Below, one piece after another: positions 43,476 through 52,224 of a stretch of 64,000 nucleotides of DNA. The stretch lies in the NCBI GenBank assembly GCA_045593025.1, contig JAZNVW010000019.1, positions 6,867 through 70,866 of the forward strand, read 5' to 3'. The position numbers and the translations under genes were made by a program. The notes beneath the pieces were generated by a model. That model was given only the letters and a program-made list of their open reading frames with translations. It did not search any database and was not told the origin of the DNA. The stretch's first letter is position 1; each line of letters begins with the position of its first letter. The DNA is from Ruminococcoides sp045593025 (GTDB taxonomy: Bacteria; Bacillota; Clostridia; Oscillospirales; Acutalibacteraceae).

Positions 43476-44750
43476 ATGACTGTTTTGCTGAGCATTGCCA
43501 TAGCTCTTTTTGCAGGACTTATGATGACCAGAGCATGTAAGCCTCTGGGACTTCCTGCAGTTACAGGCTATCTTGTTGCAGGTATTCTCATCGGTCCTTA
43601 TTGTTTAGGACTTTTAGGTATTGAGGGTTTAGGCTTTACCTCTTTTGAGGCTGTTGAGAGCTTTTCAATTCTCTCTGAGGCGGCTCTTGGATTTATTGCC
43701 TTTACCATTGGTAACGAGTTCAGACTTTCAAGCCTTAAGCAGATTGGTAAACAGGCTGTGATTATTGCACTTTTCGGTGCTGTGGTCGCAACTATCCTTG
43801 TTGATGCGGCACTTATCGGTCTGTCCTTCCTTATGCCCGAAGTTGTTGATATACCTATTGCCCTTACTCTGGGTGCGATTGCCTCTGCTACCGCTCCTGC
43901 GGCAACACTTATGGTTGTACGTCAGTACAAGGCAAAGGGCCCTGTTACACAGATGCTTTTGCCTGTTGTTGCTATTGACGACGCTATCGGTCTGATTGTT
44001 TTTGCGGTGTCCCTTGGCGTGGCAAAAGCTGTAAACTCCGGTCATATGGACGTGCTTTCCATTGCTTTGGAGCCTATTGTTGAGATTGTTTTCTCCATTC
44101 TGGCAGGTAGTATCCTGGGTGCACTGCTCTCATACACAGAGCGTCTTTTCCACTCCAGAAGCAAGCGACTTTCCATTACCGTTGCTTATGTGCTTTTAGG
44201 TGTTGCAGTATCTCAGATTAAGTTTAATATCGGCCCTGTTCACTGCGGATTTTCTTCTCTTCTGCTCCTTATGATGATGGGCACAGTATTCTGCAATATG
44301 TGTGACTTTTCTGAGGAACTTATGGACAGACTTGACCGTTGGACAGGTCCTCTCTTTGCACTTTTCTTTGTGCTTTCGGGTGCAGAACTTCAGCTTTCTG
44401 TATTTACTCAGTGGACTATGGTTCTGGTTGGTGTTGTTTACATCATCTTCCGTTGTCTGGGCAAGTATTTCGGTGCTTCCTTCAGTGCAAAGATTACTCA
44501 TTGCGAGAAGACAGTTCAGGAATATCTGGGCATTACCCTCTTCCCTCAGGCAGGTGTTGCTTTGGGTATGACACTCATTGCATCTGCTGAGTTTGGCGGT
44601 ACACAGGGTGATGTTATCCGCAATATCACACTTTTCTCTGTTATGATTTACGAGCTTGTAGGTCCTCTGCTTACAAAGATTGCGCTTACAAAGGCAGGAG
44701 AAATCAAGCCCGAGGAGAGAAAGTCTTCCCGTGGTGTTATGCATCACTAA
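43476..44750 (+). CDS. CPA2-family cation:proton antiporter
   Basis: 424 residues with about 12 transmembrane helices of the monovalent cation:proton antiporter-2 family (KefB/NapA-like). The family start (LPAVTGYLVAGILIGP, about 27-42) and the acidic ion site in LPVVAIDDAIGLIVFAVSL (about 167-176) are visible. There is no C-terminal RCK/TrkA-N domain, so it is an unregulated or partner-regulated form. The substrate ion (Na or K) is not determined. Confidence 0.9.
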   Translation: MTVLLSIAIALFAGLMMTRACKPLGLPAVTGYLVAGILIGPYCLGLLGIEGLGFTSFEAVESFSILSEAALGFIAFTIGNEFRLSSLKQIGKQAVIIALFGAVVATILVDAALIGLSFLMPEVVDIPIALTLGAIASATAPAATLMVVRQYKAKGPVTQMLLPVVAIDDAIGLIVFAVSLGVAKAVNSGHMDVLSIALEPIVEIVFSILAGSILGALLSYTERLFHSRSKRLSITVAYVLLGVAVSQIKFNIGPVHCGFSSLLLLMMMGTVFCNMCDFSEELMDRLDRWTGPLFALFFVLSGAELQLSVFTQWTMVLVGVVYIIFRCLGKYFGASFSAKITHCEKTVQEYLGITLFPQAGVALGMTLIASAEFGGTQGDVIRNITLFSVMIYELVGPLLTKIALTKAGEIKPEERKSSRGVMHH

Positions 44751-44861
44751 GATTTGACTTGCGCTTTCTTGTCAAAATACCCAAGTAGGCAACGTGTATT
44801 TACTTATTAATAGGGCAATTCGGAGATTATGTTCCGATTTGCCTCAAAGACTGAAAAAAAC

Positions 44862-44891
44862 TTGACAAATACAGGTTTTTTGTAGTAATAT
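44862..44891 (+). promoter_or_regulatory. Predicted promoter of T-box leader 2
   Basis: TTGACA, 18 nt, TAATAT. The -10 box overlaps the left arm of an inverted repeat. Confidence 0.6.
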
Positions 44892-44924
44892 ATGTACTAA
44901 TCTTTTTGTTTTTAGTACATATAT
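44888..44924. promoter_or_regulatory. 13-bp inverted repeat overlapping the promoter/start of T-box leader 2
   Basis: ATATATGTACTAA, 11 nt, TTAGTACATATAT, perfect. By position it could be an operator or a 5' stem on the transcript. Role inferred. Confidence 0.5.
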
Positions 44925-45203
44925 ATGAAAATGCGTTGACGGAAAATTGCGATTGCTATGTATCCTCAGAGAGTCGGTGTAAGCTGAAAGCCGATGTTCA
45001 GAACTTTCGCATCTCGTTCCTGAGCAGGTTTGCCTAAAGTCTGCGGCTTCTCTGTTTGTTTGAACAGACCCCGCATTACCGTTAAGCATTCACGGAGTAA
45101 TTCCCGTTAAAGAATCAAAAGTGGTCACGTTTTTGTGGCAATCCGGGTGGTACCGCGGTGTTTTTTATCGTCCCTGAAGCATATCCTGCTTCAGGGCGTT
45201 TTA
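44900..45203 (+). promoter_or_regulatory. T-box leader 2 (predicted Leu specifier)
   Basis: T-box core GGTGGTACCGCGGTG at 45147-45160, AG-box AGAGAG at 44968, and terminator CCCTGAAGC / GCTTCAGGG plus TTTTATATTTT at 45169-45203. Aligned on CTGAG as in leader 1, the specifier reads CTC (45013-45015), leucine. It precedes the LeuA-like operon. Confidence 0.9.
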
Positions 45204-45235
45204 TATTTTATTTTCTCAAAAAGGAGGATGCTGTT

Positions 45236-46648
45236 ATGAAAACAGTAAAAATTGCAGACGTAACACTCAGACAAGGCACTATGGCGTCAGGCACAGCACT
45301 CAGCTTTAAGGAAAAGATTGAGATTGCAAAGCTGCTGGACAGAATCGGAACAGACGTAATTGAAATGCCTGAAATTGAAAATGAGGCAGCAGACACACTA
45401 CTGCTGAAGACGGTTGCATCTTTGCTAAAGAACAGCACTCTTTCTGTGTCAGCAGGTGTCAGCGAAGAAAGTGCCAGGAAGGCATGGCAGGCTGTGATGG
45501 GAGCTAAGAAGGCAAGGCTCAGAGTGAGTGTGCCTGTGTCCACTGTACAGATGGAATACCTCTATAAGTGCAAACCCCAGAAGATGCTTTCTGTTATTGA
45601 GAATATGGTAAGTGTTTGTGCATCTATGTGTGCAGATGTTGAGTTCTGTGCAGAGGATGCTACAAGAAGTGAAAGAGCGTTTCTTGCAAGTGCTGTCAGC
45701 ACAGCTGTTAGGGCAGGTGCCAAGACAGTTACAGTATGCGACACAGCGGCACTGCAGCTTCCCGAAGAATACAAAGGCTTTATAAGCAACCTTTATGAGG
45801 ATGTGCCCGAGCTTGAAAGTATAAACCTTGGTGTGTGTACTCAGAGTGAGTTGGGACTTTCTGTTGCCTGTGCACTCTCTGCAGTTACAAGCGGTGCAAG
45901 TGAAGTTAAAGCCACGGTTACAAGAACTCAGCTTCCCACTTTAGAAAATTTCGTTCATCTTATCCGTACCCGCGGTGAGAGTATCGGCATAGAGTCCTCT
46001 GTTAACGTAACGGAGCTTTCACGCACAGTAAAGCAGATTAAGGCAATCACCAGAACAAAGCGTACAGAGGCAACTCCCTTTGACAGTCCTGTTGCATCCA
46101 GAGCAGAGGAGGATATCTGCCTTGATACAAAGGCTGATATTTCAGCAGTTTCAAAGGCTGTGACTGCTTTAGGATATACACTTACAGATGATGATTTGGC
46201 AAAGGTTTATGAGGCTTTCCTCAATACTGCCAAGAAAAAGCAGGTAGGTGCAAAGGAACTGGAGGCAATTGTTGCCACAGAAGCTCTGCAGGTACCTCCC
46301 ACATACAGACTTGTAAGCTACGTTGTTAATTCAGGTAACATCATTAATCCCACAGCAAATATTGTAGTTGAGAAGCAGGGGACTGCTTTCACAGGACTTT
46401 CCACAGGCGACGGTCCCATTGATGCCGCACTGTTGGCATTGGAGCAGATTGTTGGCCACCACTACGAACTGGATGATTTCCAGATTCAGTCTGTTACAGA
46501 GGGCAGAGAGGCTATGGGCGAAGCACTCATAAAGCTTCGCTGTGACGGCAAGCTCTACTCAGGCAGAGGTATTTCCACCGACATTATCGGCGCAACAATC
46601 CGTGCTTACCTGAATGCTTTGAACAAAATCGTTTACGGGGAGAACTAA
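45236..46648 (+). CDS. LeuA-like protein with degenerate metal site and intact regulatory domain
   Basis: 470 residues with the isopropylmalate/citramalate/homocitrate synthase plan: a TIM barrel (about 1-265) and, after a linker, a complete LeuA dimer regulatory domain (about 350-465; STGDGPIDAALLALEQIV, GRGISTDIIGATIRAYLNALN). The barrel, however, lacks key residues. The RDG metal-ligand motif is R12-Q13-G14, the HxH motif is C201-T202-Q203, and the GERAGN loop is missing, while EDATRS is kept. Condensation chemistry is therefore unlikely in the usual form. It may be a leucine-sensing pseudoenzyme, or it may have a new activity. ATG 45236 follows AAGGAGG. The next gene starts 3 nt after the stop. 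Confidence 0.85.
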   Translation: MKTVKIADVTLRQGTMASGTALSFKEKIEIAKLLDRIGTDVIEMPEIENEAADTLLLKTVASLLKNSTLSVSAGVSEESARKAWQAVMGAKKARLRVSVPVSTVQMEYLYKCKPQKMLSVIENMVSVCASMCADVEFCAEDATRSERAFLASAVSTAVRAGAKTVTVCDTAALQLPEEYKGFISNLYEDVPELESINLGVCTQSELGLSVACALSAVTSGASEVKATVTRTQLPTLENFVHLIRTRGESIGIESSVNVTELSRTVKQIKAITRTKRTEATPFDSPVASRAEEDICLDTKADISAVSKAVTALGYTLTDDDLAKVYEAFLNTAKKKQVGAKELEAIVATEALQVPPTYRLVSYVVNSGNIINPTANIVVEKQGTAFTGLSTGDGPIDAALLALEQIVGHHYELDDFQIQSVTEGREAMGEALIKLRCDGKLYSGRGISTDIIGATIRAYLNALNKIVYGEN

Positions 46649-46651
46649 AAT

Positions 46652-49171
46652 ATGAAATTATCCTTTTCAACTAACGGTTGGAGCGGTTTCTCCTGGGAGG
46701 ATTTCTACTCTATGGCCAAGGATCTGGGCTTTAAGGGTATTGAAATTCACGATATAAGCAGAAGTGTTTATTATACTCCCGGCGGACCGCTGAGAGAAGA
46801 GAATATAGCAAAGACTGCCAGAGCAATGGCTTCTCTGGAGCTTTCCATTCCTTGTATTGATGCTTTGTGTGATATTGCAGACAAGGACAGAGCAAAGGAC
46901 AGCATAGAGGAAATCAAGCGTCATATTGACCTTGCATATAAGCTCAACTGTCCCTATGTGCGTGTTCACGCAGGCAAGGACAGAGAGGGTGCCGACGAGG
47001 TTGCAAAGCAGGTGCTTTCAGCCTGCCTTGCTGATGCAGAGAAAAACAAGGTTGCAATGCTGGTTGAAACCGTAGGTGTTTATGCTGACACAGCACGTCT
47101 GCGTGATTTGCTCAATGCTTTTGCCTGTGATAACATTGCGGCTTTGTGGGATATGAGCCATCCTTACCGCGAGTTTTCTGAGGAGCCTCAGCAGACCATT
47201 ACAAACTTAGGTGCTTATATCAAACACGTGCACATCAAGGATTCTGTAAGTCTTTCAGGCAAAACAGCTTACCGCCTTATGGGCGAGGGCGATATGCCCA
47301 TAGACAAAATGATGTTTGCATTGACTTCCATTAACTATGAAGGTTTTATTTCCTTTGAATGGATTCCATCATGGATTGAAGAAATCGGCGATGCAGGAAT
47401 TGTGTTCCCTCATTTCATAAACTATATGAGCCGTTTTGACACGGAAAGCGCAAAGGAAACACAGCTTTACGATAACAAGACAAAGACAGGTAAGTTTATC
47501 TGGAAAAAGGAAACTCTCATAAATATGACCTGTTCACAGATGCTTGATAAAATCTGCGAACATTTTCCTGACCAGTATGCTTTCCGTTACACAACCCTTG
47601 ACTACACCCGTACATACACACAGTTTCGCGACGATGTGGATGAATTCGCAAGAGTTCTCATATCCTTGGGTGTAAAGAGCGGTGACAAGGTAGCAATCTG
47701 GGCTACCAACGTTCCCCAGTGGTTTGTTACCTTCTGGGCAACTACAAAAATCGGTGCAGTACTTGTTACTGTAAACACTGCATATAAAATTCACGAGGCG
47801 GAGTACCTTTTCCGCCAGTCAGATACTCATACATTGGTTATGATTGAAGGCTCAAAGGACGCAAGCTATGTTGATATTGTAAACGAGCTTTGCCCCGAAC
47901 TTGCAGAGAATACTCCCGGTGAGCCTCTCCACTGCAGAAGACTTCCCTTCCTGCGTAATGTAATTACAGTAGGTTGCCAGACAAAGGGAGCCCTTACCTG
48001 GGAGCAGTCACTGCAGTTTGCAAGTAAGACGCCTTTGGAGGAGGTAAGACGCAGAGCTTCCCTTGTTGACCCTCACGATGTAGGCAATATGCAGTATACC
48101 TCGGGTACCACAGGTTTCCCCAAGGGTGTAATGCTTACTCACTACAACTTCCTCAACAACGGCAAGTGTATCGGTGACAGAATGGATTTGTCTACTGCTG
48201 ACAGAATGATGATTCAGGTGCCTATGTTCCATTGCTTTGGAATGGTGCTTTCAATGACAGCGGCTATGACCCACGGTGTTACAATGTCACCTATTCCATA
48301 CTTCTCACCCAAGAACTCTCTTGCTTGTATCAACAACGAGCGAATTACGTGTTTTCACGGTGTTCCCACAATGTTTATTGCACTTTTGGAGCACGATGAT
48401 TTTGCGAAGACTGATTTTTCACATATGCGTACAGGCATTATGGCAGGTTCACCTTGCCCCATTGCAGTTATGCAGGATGTTGTTGATAAAATGCATATGT
48501 CTGAGATTACCATTGTTTACGGACAGACCGAGGCTTCTCCCGGTTGTACAATGAGCAGTGCTGATGACCCCTTGGAGGTTCGTGTTTCCACAGTCGGCGG
48601 TCCATTGCCCAATATTGAGTGCAAGATTGTAGACCCGGAAACCGGCGAAGAAGTTCCTGACGGCGTAAATGGTGAATTTGTGGCAAGAGGCTACAATATT
48701 ATGAAAGGTTACTACAAGATGCCTCAGGCAACAGATGCGGCTATTGACGCAGAGGGCTGGCTTCATACAGGCGACCTTGCCTTAAGAACTCCCGATGGCA
48801 ACTTCCGAATCACAGGCAGACTTAAAGATATGATTATCCGAGGCGGTGAGAATATCTACCCCAAGGAGATTGAGGAGTTTATATATACTCATCCCAAGGT
48901 GAGCGACGTACAGGTTATCGGTGTTCCCGATGAGCAGTACGGCGAGGAAATTATGGCTTGCGTTATCCTCAAGGAAAACGAGGAAATGACTGTGGATGAA
49001 CTGAAAAAGTATGTTCTTGACCACATGGCACGGCATAAGGTTCCCAGATATATTGATTTTGTAGACAGCTTCCCCATGAATGCGGCAGGAAAAATCCTTA
49101 AGTACAAAATGCGTGAGGATGCAGTCAAGAAATATAATCTCTCCAAAGCGGCAGAGATTGAAACAGCTTAA
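46652..49171 (+). CDS. TIM-barrel (xylose isomerase-like)-acyl-CoA ligase fusion
   Basis: 839 residues. Residues about 1-280 are a sugar phosphate isomerase/epimerase-like (AP endonuclease 2 family) barrel with metal-type residues in MLVETVGVYAD (about 145), ALWDMSHPYREF (about 172) and HVHIKDS (about 195). Residues about 290-839 are an AMP-forming acyl-CoA synthetase (MQYTSGTTGFPKGVMLTHYN at about 485; GWLHTGDLA; GRLKDMIIRGGENIYPKEIE; C-terminal AAGKILKYKMRED with the catalytic Lys). The ligase half is of the medium-chain/FadK type. The barrel's role in acid activation is unknown. It is cotranscribed with the LeuA-like gene. Confidence 0.9.
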   Translation: MKLSFSTNGWSGFSWEDFYSMAKDLGFKGIEIHDISRSVYYTPGGPLREENIAKTARAMASLELSIPCIDALCDIADKDRAKDSIEEIKRHIDLAYKLNCPYVRVHAGKDREGADEVAKQVLSACLADAEKNKVAMLVETVGVYADTARLRDLLNAFACDNIAALWDMSHPYREFSEEPQQTITNLGAYIKHVHIKDSVSLSGKTAYRLMGEGDMPIDKMMFALTSINYEGFISFEWIPSWIEEIGDAGIVFPHFINYMSRFDTESAKETQLYDNKTKTGKFIWKKETLINMTCSQMLDKICEHFPDQYAFRYTTLDYTRTYTQFRDDVDEFARVLISLGVKSGDKVAIWATNVPQWFVTFWATTKIGAVLVTVNTAYKIHEAEYLFRQSDTHTLVMIEGSKDASYVDIVNELCPELAENTPGEPLHCRRLPFLRNVITVGCQTKGALTWEQSLQFASKTPLEEVRRRASLVDPHDVGNMQYTSGTTGFPKGVMLTHYNFLNNGKCIGDRMDLSTADRMMIQVPMFHCFGMVLSMTAAMTHGVTMSPIPYFSPKNSLACINNERITCFHGVPTMFIALLEHDDFAKTDFSHMRTGIMAGSPCPIAVMQDVVDKMHMSEITIVYGQTEASPGCTMSSADDPLEVRVSTVGGPLPNIECKIVDPETGEEVPDGVNGEFVARGYNIMKGYYKMPQATDAAIDAEGWLHTGDLALRTPDGNFRITGRLKDMIIRGGENIYPKEIEEFIYTHPKVSDVQVIGVPDEQYGEEIMACVILKENEEMTVDELKKYVLDHMARHKVPRYIDFVDSFPMNAAGKILKYKMREDAVKKYNLSKAAEIETA

Positions 49172-49194
49172 ATACACAAAAGGAGTGTTCAGAT

Positions 49195-50262
49195 ATGTTA
49201 GATATTAAGATTACAAAAACCACTTGTCCCAAAGAGAAGCCTTCTGACGAGTCAAAGTTGGGATTTGGCAAGATTTTCACTGACCATATGTTCATTATGA
49301 ACTACACAGAAGGTCAGGGTTGGCACGATGCAAGAATTGTTCCCTACGAGAATATTTCTCTTTCTCCTGCGGCTATGGTTTTCCACTACGGTCAGGAGAT
49401 GTTTGAAGGTCTTAAGGCTTATCGCGGTTCAAACGGCGAGCCCAGACTTTTCCGTCCCGATATGAACGCTAAGCGTACAAATGCTACAAACGAGCGTCTT
49501 TGCATTCCTCAGCTTCCTGAAGAGGACTTTGTAGAGGCTGTAAAGGCATTGGTTGCAGTTGATGCTGATTGGATTCCCAAGGCAGCAGGCACATCCCTCT
49601 ACATCCGTCCTTTCATTATTGCAACAGACGATTTCCTCGGTGTTGCTCCCAGTAAGACATATATGTTTATTGTGATTCTTTCACCCTCAGGTGCTTACTA
49701 CGCAAGCGGTCTTGCTCCTGTTGGCATCTGGATTGAGGACGACTATGTTCGTGCAGTAAGAGGCGGCATCGGCTTTGCAAAGACAGGCGGTAACTACGCA
49801 GCTTCTCTTGCAGCTCAGGTTAAGGCTCACGACGGTGGCTACAGTCAGGTACTCTGGCTTGACGGCGTTGAGAGAAAGTACATTGAAGAAGTTGGTGCTA
49901 TGAACATCTTCTTCAAGATTGACGGCAAGGTTGTTACTCCTGCACTTTCTGGCTCAATTCTCCCCGGTATTACCCGTAACTCCGTAATCACTCTGTGCAA
50001 GAACTGGGGCTATGAGGTTGAGGAGAGAAAGATTTCTGTTGACGAACTTATTGAGGCTCAGAACACAGGTAAGCTTGAGGAGGTATTCGGCACAGGTACT
50101 GCTGCTGTTATCTCTCCTGTAGGAACACTGCGTTATAAGGATGACGTTATGACTATCGGCGATGGCTCAATCGGCGAGCTGTCTCAGAAGCTTTACGATA
50201 CAGTAACAGGCATCCAGAACGGCACAGTAGCTGATGAATTCGGCTGGACTGTATTGGTATGA
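49195..50262 (+). CDS. ilvE: Branched-chain amino acid aminotransferase
   Basis: PLP class IV aminotransferase of 355 residues that interconverts Leu, Ile and Val with their 2-oxo acids. The family motif VFHYGQEMFEGLKAYRG (about 61-78), the PLP Lys in GGIGFAKTGGNYAASL (about 198), and the C-terminal EVFGTGTAAVISPVG are present. AAAGGAGTG precedes the ATG. It lies between the acid-activating genes and the oxidoreductase, and its stop overlaps the ATPase start. Confidence 0.96.
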   Translation: MLDIKITKTTCPKEKPSDESKLGFGKIFTDHMFIMNYTEGQGWHDARIVPYENISLSPAAMVFHYGQEMFEGLKAYRGSNGEPRLFRPDMNAKRTNATNERLCIPQLPEEDFVEAVKALVAVDADWIPKAAGTSLYIRPFIIATDDFLGVAPSKTYMFIVILSPSGAYYASGLAPVGIWIEDDYVRAVRGGIGFAKTGGNYAASLAAQVKAHDGGYSQVLWLDGVERKYIEEVGAMNIFFKIDGKVVTPALSGSILPGITRNSVITLCKNWGYEVEERKISVDELIEAQNTGKLEEVFGTGTAAVISPVGTLRYKDDVMTIGDGSIGELSQKLYDTVTGIQNGTVADEFGWTVLV

Positions 50263-50927
50263 TAAAGGATTTTAAGAGAATTACGGTTTTTGCTGGGCAC
50301 TACGGCTCAGGCAAAACCAATATTGCCGTTAACTATTCTGCACTTATAAGGAAAACTACAGGCAAAAACGTTGCTCTGGCCGACCTTGATATAGTAAACC
50401 CTTATTACAGAGCAAAGGACAGCACCGACAGACTGGAGGAGCTTGGAATCAGAATGATTTCTTCTCCCTTTGCAAATTCCAACGTGGATTTGCCTGCTCT
50501 GCCTTCTGAGGCTTATGCTATCATCGATGATGAGAACACATACGCTGTCTGCGATGTAGGCGGTGACGACAGAGGTGCTTATGCTCTGGGCAGATATCGT
50601 GACGGTATTATGAAAAGCGATTACGAGATGCTTATGGTGGTGAATATGTACCGCCCCTTAACACGCACGGTAGAAGAAGTTCTTGAGATGAAAGCAGAGA
50701 TTGAGGCGGCGGCTGGTATTCCCTTTACAGGTATTGTAAACAACTCAAATATAGGACCTCTTACCACAAAAGAAGATGTGGTGAAATCCTTTGATTTTAT
50801 AGCTGAGATTTCAAAAGAAACAGGTTTGCCCTTGCGTTTTACAGCAGTATGGGATAAAATATACTGTGAACTCTCAGAAACCTACGAAAATCTTATACCG
50901 CTAACTCTGCAGAAGCGAGTTTGGTAA
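50259..50927 (+). CDS. SIMIBI P-loop ATPase/GTPase in the VOR operon
   Basis: 222 residues with the Walker A motif GHYGSGKTNIAVN (about 14-26) and a MinD/CobQ-like LADLDIVNPYYRAKD stretch (about 40), then VCDVGGDDRG (about 97). It overlaps ilvE by 4 nt and is 16 nt from the ferredoxin gene. Such ATPases are often adjacent to 2-oxoacid:ferredoxin oxidoreductase genes in Clostridia. A role in Fe-S or cofactor loading is my inference. No Cys pairs are seen. Confidence 0.75.
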   Translation: MIKDFKRITVFAGHYGSGKTNIAVNYSALIRKTTGKNVALADLDIVNPYYRAKDSTDRLEELGIRMISSPFANSNVDLPALPSEAYAIIDDENTYAVCDVGGDDRGAYALGRYRDGIMKSDYEMLMVVNMYRPLTRTVEEVLEMKAEIEAAAGIPFTGIVNNSNIGPLTTKEDVVKSFDFIAEISKETGLPLRFTAVWDKIYCELSETYENLIPLTLQKRVW

Positions 50928-50943
50928 ATTGGAGGAAATGAAT

Positions 50944-51147
50944 ATGGCAAAGGTAACATTTGATAAGAACCGATGCAAGGGTTGTGCTCTTTGCGTAGGT
51001 GCTTGCCCTAAGGGTATTGTTGCTCTTTCTGATGAGATTAATCAGAAGGGTTATCATCCTGCAACAGTTACAGACGAGGAAAAATGCATCGGTTGTGCTT
51101 TCTGTGCAACTATGTGTCCCGACTGTGTAATCACTGTTGAGAAGTAA
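50944..51147 (+). CDS. 2-oxoacid:ferredoxin oxidoreductase, ferredoxin (delta) subunit
   Basis: 67 residues with two 4Fe-4S motifs (CKGCALCVGACPKG and CIGCAFCATMCPDC). It relays electrons between the TPP subunits and external ferredoxin. ATG 50944 was chosen because GGAGGA ends 7 nt upstream; ATG 50938 is too close to it. It is the first of four subunit genes in the order delta-alpha-beta-gamma. Confidence 0.95.
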   Translation: MAKVTFDKNRCKGCALCVGACPKGIVALSDEINQKGYHPATVTDEEKCIGCAFCATMCPDCVITVEK

Positions 51148-51159
51148 GGAGGAAAGAAT

Positions 51160-52224
51160 ATGTCAGAAAAAGTATTGATGAAGGGTAACGAGGCTCTGGC
51201 TGAGGCCGCTATTATGGCAGGCTGCCGCCATTATCTGGGCTATCCCATTACCCCTCAGACTGAAATAGCAGCCTATATGGCTAAGCGTATGCCCAAAATC
51301 GGCGGTACGTTCTTACAGGCAGAAAGTGAGGTTTCTGCTATCAATATGGTAATCGGCGTTGCATCAGCAGGTAAGCGTGCAATGACTTCAAGCTCCAGCC
51401 CCGGAATTTCTCTGAAGGGTGAGGGCCTTTCTTACCTTGCAGGTTGTGACCTGCCTGCTTTCGTTGTAAACGTACAGCGTGGCGGTCCCGGTCTTGGCGG
51501 TATTCAGCCTTCACAGAGCGACTACTTCCAGGCTGTTAAGGGTACATCTCACGGTGACTACCATATGCTGGTGCTTGCACCTGCTTCCGTTCAGGAAATG
51601 GTTTCAATGACTTTCAAAGGCTTTGACCTTGCTGACAAGTACAGAATGACTGTTATGCTCCTTGCTGACGGCACAATGGGCCAGATGATGGAGCCTGTTT
51701 CCCTTGATATGGGTGAGGTAACAGAGTACGAGAAGCCCTGGGCAGTTACTGGTACAAACGGTACACGTTCACACAATATCGTAAACTCACTTTTCCTCAA
51801 GCCCGAAGAGCTGGAGGTAAAGAACTTTGAGCGTTACGAGAAGTACAGATACATTGAGGAGAACGAGGTAATGTACGAGGAGTACATGATGGATGACGCA
51901 GATATCTGTGTTGTTGCTTTCGGTATTGCCGCCCGTATCTCCAAGAATGCTATTGATATGGCAAGAGCAAAGGGCATTAAGGTTGGTATGATGCGTCCCA
52001 TCACTCTCTGGCCCTTCCCCAAGAAGGAAATGCGTGCCATTGCTGACAGAGTTCAGAGCTTTATCAGCGTTGAGCTTAATATGGGTCAGATGATTGAAGA
52101 CATTAAGCTTGCAACAGAATGCACAAAACCCGTATATCTTTGCAACCGTACAGGCGGTATGATTATGACACCCGAAGAGGTTCTTGCAAAGATTGAAGAA
52201 GCAAGCAAAGGAGGTAACAACTAA
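51160..52224 (+). CDS. vorB: 2-oxoacid:ferredoxin oxidoreductase alpha subunit, VorB type
   Basis: 354 residues with pyrimidine-binding and core domains. Conserved stretches include GCRHYLGYPITPQTEIAAYM (about 20-40), FLQAESEVSAINMVIG (about 50) and RGGPGLGGIQPSQSDYFQAV (about 108-127). The last is typical of the branched-chain (VOR/3-methyl-2-oxobutanoate) and 2-oxoglutarate (KOR) group. Its stop overlaps the beta-subunit start. Location next to ilvE supports branched-chain 2-oxo acids as substrate. Confidence 0.92.
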   Translation: MSEKVLMKGNEALAEAAIMAGCRHYLGYPITPQTEIAAYMAKRMPKIGGTFLQAESEVSAINMVIGVASAGKRAMTSSSSPGISLKGEGLSYLAGCDLPAFVVNVQRGGPGLGGIQPSQSDYFQAVKGTSHGDYHMLVLAPASVQEMVSMTFKGFDLADKYRMTVMLLADGTMGQMMEPVSLDMGEVTEYEKPWAVTGTNGTRSHNIVNSLFLKPEELEVKNFERYEKYRYIEENEVMYEEYMMDDADICVVAFGIAARISKNAIDMARAKGIKVGMMRPITLWPFPKKEMRAIADRVQSFISVELNMGQMIEDIKLATECTKPVYLCNRTGGMIMTPEEVLAKIEEASKGGNN

